From Pseudoneurospora amorphoporcata (taxonomy: Eukaryota; Ascomycota; Sordariomycetes; Sordariales; Sordariaceae): a stretch of DNA of 64,000 bases. Below the pieces are notes generated by a model that did not search any database, was not told the DNA's origin, and saw only the letters and a program-made list of their open reading frames with translations. Each line of letters starts with the position of its first letter. Position 1 is the stretch's first letter. This document shows, piece by piece, positions 46,779-60,100 of this stretch. The stretch lies in the NCBI GenBank assembly GCA_033297205.1, contig MU859222.1:16423-80422 (forward strand). Reading direction: 5' to 3'. A program made the position numbers and the translations under genes.

Positions 46779-49700
46779 CTATACATATACCCTTACTCCT
46801 CCCGGAGGTTTTTCTTTGTTGTTTCCCTCAAAAATCGAGCAAGAATTGTACGATCACATGAAGTGCGTCGGAGTCTTCGTTACACAATATGGCGTTCTTT
46901 TGTCGCCGGTGGGTTTCTTCTTCGCATACGGCTGTGGAATAGAGAGACTGAGATACCCTGGTTTTGTGCATGGAGCTCGGGTTGTTTGTCGTACGGTGTG
47001 AATCGACCCTTTTTCTTTTCTTCTTTGCGGTCGTGCTGGATCCAGGTCTCACTGGTTTGTATTGTTCTTCGAAGAGTCTTTGTCAGCATCGACTGTGGCC
47101 CCAATCTGTTTATCATAGGGAACAGCATGAAACCATAAAGTTACCAGCTTTCGCAGATCTCGCTCATGATTTCTATGTTCTTTATTTGCTGCATTTAAAG
47201 CCCCTGTTGCAGATCGAAGTTGAGATACCCGAGGAACAAGAATCCATACCCATCTCAGGGTAGGACACGGCTTTCAAATATCAGTTAGTGTCACATCGTA
47301 AGTGTGTAATCAATATGATTCGATATAGGGCTACACCCCAACGTCGGCTCGAAGTTTGGAGACGCGTACCACCGTTACTTTATAAGATTTCTCTTGCTTC
47401 GGAGCTGCAAGGGATTGGTCCGTATATAACATCATCCGCCATGCTAGCCGGAATCTTTTGGCTACTTGGAAATTTTTGATGCACTGAAGTTTCGGTCGTG
47501 CAATTGCCGGTTAGTACAGTACGGTGAAGAGGTTGGGCCATGTTAAGCGGAAGGGGCTGGAGGAAGAAACGGAATCTTCGCGAAAGGGACAAGGGGGAAG
47601 CCCGTTTACGATGTCCACCAGTCAACTGGGCCAGCGCACACATGCAAACGTTTCCTGCGTATTGTACGCACACTAGCAAGAGATCTCCCCCTCCCCAGTC
47701 CCCCGGTCCCGAGTCCCACTGATCCCACTGATCCCACAGAGACCCCTACCCATCACGTACGATCTTGACATGCCGATGTGACCGGGGGTCTGAGAAATTT
47801 GTCGTGTGCCGGTGCGTGACCCCGTGCCCTTGCCCTACGGATCGGGCTTTGCGCGACTGGAGTTCCGGTCTAGACAAGGGGAGTTGTGGGCTCAGCTCCA
47901 CCGGATCACCCGAGCAGAGAACGTTGAAGTGGATGTGCGCGACGGCATGCCCGGCGAATCGAAATCAAACGTTTGTTTTGTTGACGATATGGGCATGTTG
48001 GGGATGGTTGTTTTGGGTCCTCTGGGATAGGTATCTTGAAAACCCAATGAGTAAATGTTCGGTGTTTACCAGTTTTGTTGTCTTGATTTGTTTCCCATAA
48101 AGGCAATGGGCGTTGACCACGCATCATACAGGTCATATCAGATGGTCTTGTACGTGGAAAAGAAGGCGAAGTTGTTTGGGAGGCCTTTTTGAGTGCTTGA
48201 GTAGGTAGTCATTGGTTACTTGTATCGTGAGTCAACTTCGCTTCGAGCTTGTTGAAATAGCAAGTTTTCTAGAGTGATCACACTGACATGCGACTGTGAT
48301 GAGCAAGTAGATGTCTTATTGCAAATTATCATAGCAGTATTGGGATCATCTGCCACATACCTTGATTGCTCCCGTCTATTTATTTTCAACTGCTCATGTT
48401 GTCTGGCAGGATTGATGGCGAAGCACCGGGTCGGTCCGGGCGTCCTTCGATCATTGTGCACTCCATATTTTCAACACGCTTTGCGTGACTTAGACTATAA
48501 TAGAGATGAAGAGAAAGGGAAGTAACGGAGCGCCTATAAGAGCGACCGCACGATATTATGATTTGTAGAATCGCATTAATCCGTATGCTTGGATAAGAGG
48601 TTGTTCGAGAGACTCTCAGGAATATCAAGTGACTTTATGTATAGTACCGTCCTTTCTCCAAGTTGCACTGTGCATGCAGTAATATTCCCTTACGTATGAC
48701 GTTATAGTGCAAATGTGGAGACGGATTGGAAAGTTCTCTGCCATGCAAGGCCGCGGGTACATCCGCCCCGTAGTATGTTTTGGATTCACGCTAAACCACC
48801 TCCGTCCCGCGTGTTGCTTACAGGCTGTCGAGGGGTGTAACGAAATTTGAATGGCCAGAAAGAAGACAAGCCAAGCGGCCCAGGTCGGTTCTTTGCTACG
48901 GAACCGATCAAGCACATTGCGATGGCATGTTCTGGGACGATCACACACTCCCAAGTCGGTCCAGTCACTCGATTTTGACCCGCCGGTCACGGAGATTGTT
49001 GACTTTCCGTCACCTTGGGTATTTTACAATGAACACGCATCGGTTACGTTTCGTAACAATTTCAACAGTTACAGTACCTACCGGACCTCGCCTACTAGGT
49101 TGTTGCTTTTGTCCAGAGAACGGCAGCGACCAAAAACAACAGTTCCCTGCTGATAACTTCCCACTTACATTATCGACAACTTTAAATGTTCATAGAACTC
49201 TCGCGGAGGAAGGGTGGGTTTTCCTCCACGGCTGATTAGTGGCAAGTACCGGCTGCCGACGCATCCGGCACACTCTCGCAGCCACTGGGTTCCAACGGCT
49301 TTATGTACCCTCCCACACCTCCCTTCCGTTGCTTCCCAATACTATCCCTGACTCCCAAGCGCCAACCAAAGCTCACAAAAGCCGAAAAGCCGAGTTGCGT
49401 GAGCGCGTAAAGAGAAGAAAGCTCAAGCGAGTCCCATTTTGAACCCTATTCTTTGCATCGAACCATCCCATGTCGATAGGTAACCTTCCATCCTTAGGAG
49501 CTTTCTCCTCAGTCCCGTCCTGGTCTCCTACCTAGACCCACCCGTACTGCTTTGGCCATTAACCGAGCGATGCTTTCGTCAACAAGGCATCCACAATGGG
49601 TTTTGCATCGGACACTCCCGTCTACTTACATCGTTGCTGGCAGACGGGAACGGTCAGACCCGAAACCCGCAACCCGCAACATCTCGGCCGTTGTCGTTGC

Positions 49701-50680
49701 CCACTGCCTACCCAACAGCCGCAGGGGCCCACACACGGGACCACGGGACCGAGCCGCGCCAGCCAGGCAGCCGGGTATAAACGGGGTTGAGACTTGAGAC
49801 CGCTCGCGACCCTTCATATACGATATAATACTAGTTTGCTTGTTAGCTCGGCACTCCTAGCATGCTAGACAAGATCTATCCCAAACTATTCCAAACCTTA
49901 TTGGGACAAGGAATAACGGCCAAGTACGAATTATATAGGTATTTATAGGAGCCAAGATGGTACATGCAATGTAAGATTACGCTTTTAATATTGAACGAAA
50001 CGGATTGATTAGACATGTAAACGCCTAGGAAAGTTGACAGGAGGTTTCGAACTAATAAACCAACCAGTATTGGACTGTGTTAGGTAGTTAAAGAAGGTAT
50101 AGTCAGGGACAAACATTCGCTTGTTTTTCGTGGTTTTCTATTTGTAGTTTGTAGTAGTATGTTTGCGGAAACGAAACGGCTTGGTCGAACTCGTGTAGTG
50201 ATGAGCATTTACCCAAGATTCAACTGCATCCCTAAATAAAAACTTCCTTGCCTTAACTTTCAACTTCCCGTCAGACATAACCACATTGTCACTTATCATT
50301 TTCCCATGTACTGCTTAATACTTCCCTCTCCATTTGGTCGTCACACAAACATACAGACACACCAGACCAAACTTAAGCAGTTGACCTCCTCAACTGACCG
50401 CCACTTACACTTGCAGAGAGGCATTAGGCAGGTCTCCGTCATTCCGTCCGCAGACGGTACAGGCACCCGTGTCAGTGTGCAGGATCTTGTAAAGGGTTTA
50501 ACCGCTTCTTACCGTATCAAGATTCAGGGGTTCCGGGTTTAGGTACATAGGGCATGATGGAACTGTTTTGCGCGTGTGTGGTCACCCGGCACTGGCGGCA
50601 CTGGGCAGGCGGACAGCTACATATCCTGAGGAAAGTTTGTCCATCTATCCATCCATCCAGGTACCGTACATAGAGAGAAG
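46779..50680. other. Gene-poor stretch
   Basis: Only short ORFs with no domain. The stretch from about 49830 to 50280 is AT-rich. A plus ORF at 50306-50542 has no family signal. No tRNA or repeat recognised. Confidence 0.4.
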
Positions 50681-50757
50681 GGGGGGGGGGGGGGGGGGGG
50701 GTTGGGGGGGGGGGGGGGGGGGAGGGGGGGGTGTGGTCAGCGGGAAGCCCCCCCGGG
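50681..50757. repeat. Interrupted poly(G) tract
   Basis: Long G runs on the plus strand, broken only by single T or A bases, a GTGTGGTCAG insert and CCCCCC. The runs can form G-quadruplexes and are a known cause of sequencing failure. The base-level sequence here should not be trusted. Confidence 0.9.
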
Positions 50758-50794
50758 GGGGGGTTATCTATTTTAATGTAGTTTAGCTTTAAAA

Positions 50795-50804
50795 NNNNNN
50801 NNNN
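50795..50804. other. Assembly gap (10 N)
   Basis: Ten undetermined bases directly after TTTAAAA and before a C/G-rich run. The true size of the gap is unknown. Any ORF drawn across it is not real evidence. Confidence 0.99.
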
Positions 50805-52251
50805 GCCCGCCCCGCCCCCCCCCGCCCGCGCCGGGACAGGCGCACCGGGGGTATAGGGGGAACCGGGAAGGAGCACTGGGGTGCATATGCTATGTAATGG
50901 CTGGGTTACCTTAAGACTTCAAAACATCATTCACTTACTACTAACTGCCTCTTGTAATATGAGGAAAGAGGGAATGAAGCATACTTGAAGTGTGGTGGAA
51001 GTGAAGCACAGCATTTGATTTGCACAAGACGAGAGAGGAGCAAGACGGACACACAAGATTCTGCCCTTCCAGGGATGCACTACATACTCGTCGTGTGCCG
51101 TGTGTATCGTGAAAGGGTAGGGGAGTGATGAGGGATAGCGTTGTCTCCAAAAGACCAAAGTTTCGAATAGGGCATAACTACCTTTTTGAAAAGAATAAGG
51201 TGTGAGAGTGGAAGCAGTGTGACCACCACACTCCCGGGATTTATATGACTTGAGGCATAGGCAGAGGAGTAGATTGGTGGCTCACAAGCCTACCTATACA
51301 CTCTCTTAGCTCAGTTTGCATCCAGCAACTTGCCTGTTCGTTTGTCTAAGACAGACAGTACCGAAACGGACACATACGGTTGCTCGCATGCGATTATAGT
51401 AATACGAGTAACTTGTGCGGCCCATTGGTCGCCACATATATACCTTGGTCGGAGTTACTGGTGAGCTGGTGTAAATGGTATGTTGGCGCGCAAGAAACAT
51501 TTTGCGGGATATTGTTACCTATGCCACATCTCTACGACTTGGAACTGATGGTGATGATGCTGATGATCATGGTATATGTCTCATAAAGGTCTAGCACTGG
51601 CCTCTAATCCTACTCATCCCTTCTTCAATTAGCTCGACCTATGTTTATCCAGGAACGTAGAGCACAACCTAATCTCCACCGGGGCAAGCCTTTCAAAGAC
51701 CTGTAAAACTTCAGCGATTCATTCAGTTAGGGACGAGTCAATGACGTGCCTTCAACGCTCAATTTCATACTTCAAGATAATAGCTCGAAGGCGCTGAATG
51801 TGATTGCAGTAAAGAAATAACTGATAAAACTGCCTCCCACCGAAAAGCATGCTGCCGACCATGAAATGGTGTACCCGTTGCGCGCCGTTACAAAAGAAAG
51901 TCGACTAACGTGTAATATACGAGACAAACGACAAGAGCCACCCAACACCCATTTTTGCCTTGAGGCAGCCGGATCTTTTCGAGTACAACTCCATCCTTCC
52001 TCTGCTTCTGGCTCTTTGTTGCCGAGTTGTGCGTGGAAGTGAAGCCAACCAGAGCCATACAAAAGCAATTCGCGGTAACCTTGAACCACAAAATAACACA
52101 ATGAGATCAGACCATCAAGCTTTCCCTCTCGCACCCGCTCAGCGGGGCGATAATCATCCGAGAACATGGAAACCCAATATCTTTCTAGCTACACCGAAGA
52201 AGACCTGACCCAGGCCCTCTAGGCTCTTTAGGCATCGAATTAGAGCTGCTC
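50805..52251. other. Intergenic
   Basis: C/G-rich just after the gap, then ordinary intergenic sequence and the 3' flank of the Zn2Cys6 gene. No ORF with a motif. Confidence 0.45.
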
Positions 52252-53717
52252 CTAGCTGCGCCTGTTGAGCCTGTCGAGCATGCCGCGATCAATACGGTTT
52301 GCGTGAGGGTCGTTCTCCAAAAACCGATCCAAGCTCATTGGGTTCGAGGGGACGCTGGGAGGGGGGATTCCAGGACGCGCGCTTGGCTGTAACGGAACAG
52401 TCGGCGCGGGGTTACCGGGGCTATTTCTGAGAGGAGTAGGCGCCCTATCTGACTCGTAACCACCCTGAGGATATTGCTGCTGGTAGGTCGGCGGTGTGCC
52501 ATTGCTGTGGTTTGAAGCTGGGGACCTGCGCCGAGGATCATCGTCGCGCGAGTTGTTCGGCGGAGGCAACCGCATCACATGTTCCTCGTCTTGTGGGCGA
52601 GGTCTCCGACGACTGGCATCTCTGTCATCGAATTGCGGGTAATGGAGACTGGGTGACTGGATCTGTGATGGGGGAGGGTACTCTGATCCGGAGTGCGGAT
52701 AGCCACGAGGCGGCGGTGGTTGCGGCTGTTGCTGCGCAGATGAAGGCAGAGGCTGACCATAGGCTCCGTACAATGGCGTTCCAGGAGGAACACCGCCTGC
52801 CACCGCTGCTACGGGAACAAACGCCGTCGATGGATTGCTGCTAACAGGTTGGAAGATGCAATCGATGCGCAGTTTGTCGCAGTTGGAGCACTTGCCATTT
52901 GTTGTATTCTGGTACCCACTGCACCGGATCTGTCGAGCCAAAGAGTTAGCAAAAAGTGTGTGGAAAAAGGAACAGTTGAAACCCAATTTCTTGTACTTGC
53001 CTTCCTTTTCCGGCAATACTTGCACGCAATGGAGGTACGTTGACGCGGAGCAGCTTGTTGCGGCTGTGGTTGCGGGGCCGGAGGAGCACCAGGTCCGTAT
53101 GGGTAGTTGGGCGCCGGGGGAAAACGATACGGGTACACGTCTGCACCATATCCGCCACCACGTCCCTGATGTGGCGGACCCTGCTGGTAGTACGGGTCCG
53201 ACGGCATGCCTCTGTCTGGGTACTGTCCCCTCTCATCATAAGGCCTTCTGTCGTCGTACGGCCTTTGATCTTGTGCGGCTTGAACTGGAGGCAGTTGATA
53301 CTGCGAAGTCGGCGGAGGGAATCCGCCGGCGGGTGGATTCGGATTCGGCGGGGCGTATCCGGGGGGATGAGTCGCAGACATCGGAGGATAGCTACCGGAA
53401 GGCGGCGGATTTGGCGAACCGTACCCATTATTCGGTTGGGCTCGTGGATCCGTCCAGGCGCCCCTGGGATCGCCTCTGGGATCGCCTCTTGGATCTTGGG
53501 GGTACCTTTGTCCTGCCGCGAATCTTTGATCTGGGTAGCGCTGGTCGTGGGGATAGCCATTGGCCGGAGCCGGAGCCGATGGATGCATCGCTATGTTGGT
53601 GGTCGTTAATGGCGGCAAGGGATACTGCGATCGCCTCTCTTCGTCGTCACCCGGAGGCGAAGGGTAGTTGGACTGCTCAGGTCCGTCTCTCGAAGGGTAA
53701 CCTCTACCCGCCATCAT
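52252..53717 (-). CDS. Zn2Cys6 protein with Pro/Gln/Tyr-rich disordered flanks
   Basis: Exons 53717-53001 and 52929-52252 give 464 residues. The zinc cluster is complete: C232-x2-C235-x6-C242-x10-C253-x2-C256-x6-C263, with the basic CRKRKIRCSG loop typical of GAL4-type DNA-binding domains. It is placed mid-protein rather than at the N-terminus. Residues 1-225 are Pro/Tyr/Gln/Gly-rich with repeated DPRG and RPYD units; residues 270-445 are again Pro/Ser/Arg/Gln-rich. The C-terminus (SLDRFLENDPHANRIDRGMLDRLNRRS) looks like a conserved short helix. No fungal transcription factor middle domain is present. The 71-bp intron uses a GC donor (AAG|GCAAGT) and ends GCTCGACAG, with GCTAACT as branch site; it falls inside the cluster between the second and third Cys, a usual intron place in this family. 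Likely a nuclear regulator; targets unknown. Confidence 0.88.
52930..53000 (-). other. GC-AG intron
   Basis: The minus-strand donor is AG|GCAAGT, the classical form of a GC donor with otherwise perfect match to U1. No GT donor nearby would keep the zinc-cluster frame. The branch-like GCTAACT lies about 14 bp before the acceptor CAG. Confidence 0.85.
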
Positions 53718-56700
53718 AAGTCGGATCAGTGCTGGCCTTTCGACTCAAAGTCCGCTTGTCCGATAATGCACCGAAGAGCTTTCGTGTCGAAATAGAGCTT
53801 GGTTGTGACTACTAACGACTGTATTAGTAGCTGCGAGGGATGCGTATCGTGCTAGGCACGTTGAAGAGCATGTTGTGCGACGTAGTTGGCGAAGGTAGAA
53901 GCAAGTTGGGAATTGGACCTGCAACCCCGTAACCCAGGTGGCGTGTGGTGAAGAAAAGCAAACAAAGCTGAGTCAAGACGTCAAGAACAGCACATCGGCC
54001 GTCGCGCTTGTGTGGCGGAGGGAGTTGAAGTGCTTTCGTTTGGCAGAGAAAAAATAACCTTGGAAGGTGAACTGACTTTGCGTGTCCAGGCGCGATGACT
54101 TGGTAGGTGCGACTTGGTGACGAAAGGATCGTTTTGTCCTCAATCGAGTCTTTTTCAGTCCGACTCTCGTTTCCCTCTCGCCCCAGCGCAGGCGTAAAAC
54201 GCAGGTGCAGGTAGGGACGGGCCGGGGCCGTGACCGATGACGATGCGCCGAGGCCCCAGTATCACACGTCGAATTAAGGGCTGGTCAGAATGGCTATTCT
54301 GCACTGGCCGATGGTTCGTGGCGACACAGATGGTAGCGAGAGAGAAGAAAAAAAATACGACGCAAGGAAAAAGAGGTCGTGGCAGCGAAACGTGGCCGGT
54401 GACCGGTGTCTGTGTTAGGTTTCTGCTAAGTAAAAGTTGCGCGCGGGTTGAAGAGGGAAATTTTGAGAGGTTGGATTGCGGAGAGATGATGGAAGAAGCG
54501 AGCTGATTATTATTTCAAAAGGACTCGCCCGGCTTTTGACGGATTGGCATGGTTGCCCGCTGTGTTGGGTCACAGGCTCAGACCAAGACCAGTGAGTGCC
54601 ACGGCAGCTTCCATTCCAACCCGACCGACGGTGGACTGGGTGCTTAGTGCCCGCTAGTGCCTTTTTCTGAGCTCTAGCGTGCAGGCTACCTGCGTTGCAT
54701 GCGATGGGGCAGGTAAGCCGGACCGTTTGGCTGGACGTTACCGTATGGTAGCCAGGGAAGGTAGCACTGCAGCGCAGATACGGCAGCAGATACGGTGTGC
54801 GCAGTTATAACTGCCCCCTGTAATAGGTATGAAAGATTCCGTATCCATGCAGTATCTCCAAGTTTCTGTCAGCATGCGGAGGAGCGGGGCGGTACGTACC
54901 GCCCGGCTTAGCATCCATGCACCGACCTTGAAACTGCGCGCTGCTGCTGGGACGACGCTTGGAGCAGGACCTCCCGTTAAAACGGGCAGGGCAGCCAATC
55001 TTGGCCCGCAATTCGTACACTCTACTCCTGGTAAGTGTTAGTTTGGTACATAAAACGCTATCTCCACTCTCTAAGGCTAATAGAAGCGGAAAAGTATTCG
55101 GGCTTTGAGCGGATGAGCGCTGTAGGGGACTGCCTTCTTATACCCTTCAGCCTTAAGGGCCTTGAAAGAGACAGAGAAGGGCATGAGAGGCGTCTGAAAT
55201 AGACAGAGAGAGAGATAGAAAAGAGGATTATAGCGTTCTACGCCCTAGTCTTGGTGTCAATTGCTTCAAATGAGAATTAGAAGGAGGCCAATGAGAGCTC
55301 CAATTCTCCCCGGTTCAACCCATGGCCGAAGAACCAAACTAACAAACAACCAGTCTTGTATTGTATGTTGCTCATCAATCCAAGGTGTACTGTGTAGGAA
55401 GACACGGTATTTTTATTAGAAAGAACTCCATGTTTAATCTACACTGGCAAACAGACACCTGTCCTGTCTTTAGATGCTACGTACTTGGGCAGTGTTGATG
55501 TTACCGGGAACCAAGAAGTCAGTTTGAAGATCAAGCGAGCAGAAAGGTTGTACGTGCTGAGAGGACGTCCCGAGAAGCAACGAGACTTCAGTTGGCGGAA
55601 GGCGAGCGGCAAGATTAGGGCGCCCTTTGAAAGGTCAGCCGGAGTGTCCTCGAGGAGTGAAAGGGAAGACAAGGACGGGAGGAGGACTGAAAGTTTCTGG
55701 ACATATGACACCAGACTATGGGAAAGGGTTGAGGCTCGCTTCCCCTTGCCAGCGGTCAACTTGACCGATGTGTGAAGGCGGGGCGGGTGCTGCGCGCCGG
55801 GACTGCCCGTTTCGAACGGGGCCGCCCAGGCGGTTCGATGCCCATCACGCGTCATCCGAGTCACATCGGACAACGACCCGGGAACCAGGCAATATTCACG
55901 AGTCGTCCTAGGAGCATCGTGATAATCAGAAATTCCAACCGATACATGGCAAAATGATGGTAGCCGTACATGCCATTCAGGAATCGGCTTAGGCTGTCGG
56001 TGTCAAAAAATGAGGGGTGGGCCATGATTGTTCCTTTGCCCAGTTAAAAATGTTTTAGAACCGTTGAAAATTCGTAACGATGCGGCTTCACTTCCCAACA
56101 TCATCAACAACAGTTTCCAGGTTGTTATGACTTCAGCTATTGGTAGGGGCCGTATACCTACCTTAGGTACCTTATATTTAATGGTACCCCTTGGTTGTAC
56201 CTTTGACAACATTGGCCACCACCAGACTAGGCCCATAGGTGGGTGTCCGGGTTCTTTTAGGGGCCCACCCGCCAAACCCGCCCATCCTTAGCAAGCTGGA
56301 AGCAATAATGGAACGGCATAACTGGAAAGGTCATGCCCGATACCTTAGGTACCTTAGGTTCTCCTCCACTCACTGCCGTCCTGGTCTTCATCAGCCTACC
56401 GGAACGCCAGCAGCCGGGCATCGTTTATTATGGACATGACCGATCGCATCGCAAAGATTCGCGGTTAGCAGGTGGTTGCAGATGGGGCCGCAGCTCCTCG
56501 CTTAGTCGCTTTTGCCAAGAAGTCGGGTTCTCCTCATTCCAGTTACCAAAGTCCCACCCCAGGGGAAGTTGGCATTTCTCGAGATACCAAGCGCACAGTC
56601 CCTCCCCGAAGCAAGCAGATACTTGACGTACCTACCTACAACTGACAGTACGTGAGAGATGATGCGACGACAGATATTCGCTTCAGATACCGAGGAGTCA

Positions 56701-59700
56701 TTGATGATATGCGCATCAGGGATGGACGACAGTAAAGCTCGTATACCTACATAGGTACCTCGTACCTTTCATGTACCTAGGTTGAGGTATCTGCCAAGGT
56801 GCGACGGTGAGCACTAATCTGTTGTTCATGCCCCAAGAACTTGATCGTTCCATACAGCGGTATTCCAGGCATTAAGTCTCGGCCCGTGAGATCGCGGTCG
56901 ATCAGCCGGCATTCCTACCCAGATTGGTACCAACAGGAGGCCGGTATACATTTCCAAGGTCAATCTTACCTCTATAGCTCTTCATGCGACATGGTGATCA
57001 TGATCGTTTGATATTACCTGATAGATTGGACAAATCTCAGTAGATGTGTCCCTATATCACCCACATCATGGCTTTCTAGGATCAGGGTTCTACTTTTCCA
57101 GGACTAACATTTTTGTTCAAGCAGGGGAGCAGCATCCATGTTCAGCGACAGTCAGAAGTCTACCAAACACTACGACGTGCTTAACGCGATATCCTCCAAT
57201 TCTCAAAACAAGCACTGTCTGCTAATTAGAGTCAGGACAATTTGGGCGTTAGTTGACTCTGATTCGGAATCTGCGTCGGGACGTCAGACGTGGCACCAAC
57301 AGTCTCGGGAATTTCACTGTCGTGGCCCGAGACACGGAGGCGCTCTAGCAATCCTCTCACCCATTCTCATCAGAAACACACATCTACCCTTGATCAAGTC
57401 TTTGTGGGAAACGGTGTACAATGGCGCAAACGGACCGTCAGACGTGCAACTACTTCACTGTCTTCGTACGGCCTGGTGGTCAAGGGAAAGACGGGCCCTC
57501 CAAACATTGCCATGTACAGCGCCATGCGGTGTAGCCTCCAGACAAGTCTCCTTTTTCATGGTCGGTCAAGCGTGGGAGACACGGCAACGGAGATGGATAG
57601 GTAGCTTGTTCCATCTCTGGGGGAGACAACACCATGAGATATGCATCTTCTCGGGATAGTGGCTTCGGTTGGCTGGTTGGCAAGTTGGTGGGCTGGTTGC
57701 TCGTTCTTCCCCCTCATTTATGGATCTGGTTGGGCCGTTAAAACAGGTTGGTTACACCAAGGGCACATCCCCTTGCCCTCGGGATGAAGATGTCGTCGAC
57801 AAAAAGGCCCAGAGGCACTGTCTCAAATCAGCATGGTGAACGGCTGTGAGCCGTCCCAGTGCCGCAACCGCTATGATTTTCAACACACACGACGATCGCA
57901 AGTGCCCGCCAGTACCGGGCGATTTGGTGTTTCCAGTCTGTCTCATTTTGATGACAGAAGACTGGACAGCAAACCAAAGGTTGGGTGGTCGATGGGCGCG
58001 AACTCGGACAGGCTAAATAGGGGTAAATACTCGTCCATTCGATATGGCTTTCTGATGCTCAGAGCAATCTGGCGGGGTTGTCCTTGTAAGTCCATTCGTC
58101 TGAACATACAGGCATCATGGAAGCCTGACGCTGGATGCGTGGCGGTCCAGAAATGGAACCCAGGCATGGAAATGTGACCGAAAAACAGTGTATGATCTCA
58201 CATTGAGCACCGCAGTCGGCTCGAGCATGCTTTGTCGAAAGGCAGCACTCGGCGTCCGATTCGCGAACTCCCGTTTCCCGTGACTATAGTGCACCGGGTT
58301 CACCCGTCTGTTACGCCGTCCTGTCAAGTGAAGGGAACGGAGGCGCCTCCGCATGGCACGGTCGCACTCCCAGAAATGGTGGTACGCGTGCTTTGCAACA
58401 CGTTCCCAAGCTCGAACCCTTCAAGCCTTTGGCGTCACAAACCGCACAACCATCCTGTTGGCCTGGAATCCTGCTCAGTCTTGTCTTTTAATCGTTGAAG
58501 TCCACTCTGCGAGTTCGCTTGGAGTGTTTCCCCGGAGATTGTGGTAACGAGAGAGTCTCGTGAAGAACAAAAGGTAATATGACAATTGAAAGCGAGATTG
58601 AGAAGGAATCAGACCCATCGGATTGTAGCTTCCTTTTCTTTTCGCCTCCACTTGGTAGACCTACTGTACCCAGCCCCCGGTTTCTTCTAAACCATAGCTC
58701 CCGTCCTAACGTGTCAGATTCTCAGAAGCAGCTTTGCCGCCCCCTAAAGCACCTGCCGTTGCTAACACTGATGGGTTTCATTGCGATTTTACGCCGATCA
58801 AAGTTTTGATCTCCTGTGTCTGTCTTCCCAGACGCAGCTGAAGGTGAAAAGGTTTCGAATCAAAATTCAAATGTGCCTTTGACAGGTCTTGCCCGCCAAC
58901 TACCACACACCCCAGTGCCTGTGACGGAGCACTTTCAACGAGGCGGCCAAGATTTGTTCGATTTGACACCAACGAAACGGTATGCATTCCAGCTGTTTAA
59001 GTCAGGGTAGCCGGCATTTTACAGCAGCACAGCAGCACAGGCAGGAAACTTGTTCACTCCCGCATGTTGAAAGATGCTGCCGAGGTTTGGACGACAGCGA
59101 CGTTCTTCAGAACACCAACACGATTGGATGCTTCTTACTCCGGCGTTTTACACTGGTTTCCAGCGCACTGGATCGCCTCAGCGGCAACGGGCAAGCCACT
59201 CGCCCGTTTCGGAATCAAGCCAGCCCTCGCTAGCCAAACGATAGTGATCGCAAGCCAACGAGACATTATACTTGACACCCTTACTCCAGCGTATGCTACA
59301 CAATTTCGGTGTCCAAGATATTTCTTCGTGATGAAGAGATCTGATAAAATTGGACGAGATTTCCCTATTGTTATTGTATAGGTCCTCCCCTTCAGCATCA
59401 ACCCCCCTCGCATGTTTTGAAAGCTATATGCCCCATGATGCTGATATCCACTAGCCCCAGATTTCAGACATGGTATCCATGTCAGAGAATCCCAACAAGC
59501 CGCTTCGGAATCCACTATCACGAAAAGGGGGCCACAAAAATGCAAGTTCCAGGCTCTTTTTCAATACGGGGCCGTGTGTGCATCGGCTTTGTGCCACCCC
59601 GGTCTCAAGTAGTCAAGCAAAGGTGGGTGCTTGGACCTCCTTTTACGGTGTTTCCTCCCCGCTCAAGGATACCAACGGGATGTCAATATTAGAAGCTACC

Positions 59701-60072
59701 TTACCATCTCTGAGTTCTCCAGCCATTCAGTCATCTCTACATCTCCGGTTGTCATGCCCAGATGCCCCGCCACAAAATAGGTACTCGCGGCCTAGACTGG
59801 TTGGCGTCGCTCGATGCCTCCGCTCCAATGCATTCATTACGTGATGTACCGCTTTCAGGGGTTCCAAAGACGGAGGGCAGCCACCCAGCACTACCAGAAT
59901 TTGAGGACTTGGTTCCCGCCATCGGTTCGGGCAGGCCCTCTCCAAGAAAGTGGGCGCGCAATGCTTACCTACACTCCCTGCTACATACTGTAATGTCATG
60001 CCTCCCTTCCCGCGCCCCGTTGTTGTGGCCCGTCTGCTGGATCCACGGGGATGGGTTCCAGGCGGGTCGTTG
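53718..60072. other. Gene-poor stretch with clustered GGTACC-type motifs
   Basis: Upstream flank of the Zn2Cys6 gene, then more than 5 kb without a supported gene. ORFs at 57138-57659 and 57833-58177 (+) show no motif. From 56150 to 56365 and again at 56745-56790 there are clustered copies of ACCTTAGGTACCTTA-like and ACCTAGGT-like palindromic words. The part around 55030-55260 is purine-rich and may be decayed repeat sequence. Confidence 0.4.
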
Positions 60073-60074
60073 TA

Positions 60075-60100
60075 CTGTTAGACCTGCAAATAACGATCAG
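60075..60100 (+). repeat. Left terminal inverted repeat
   Basis: A 26-bp repeat starting CTGTTAGACCTGCA, matching the reverse complement of 60605-60630 at 25 of 26 positions. Confidence 0.85.

Noticed and set aside
52835..53719. 294-codon plus-strand ORF opposite the Zn2Cys6 gene
   Set aside because: It mirrors the Pro-rich minus-strand coding sequence; its protein has no domain and crosses the real intron.
55790..55870. Sequence resembling a tRNA B box (GGTTCGATGCC)
   Set aside because: No matching A box at the right distance and no cloverleaf pairing found.
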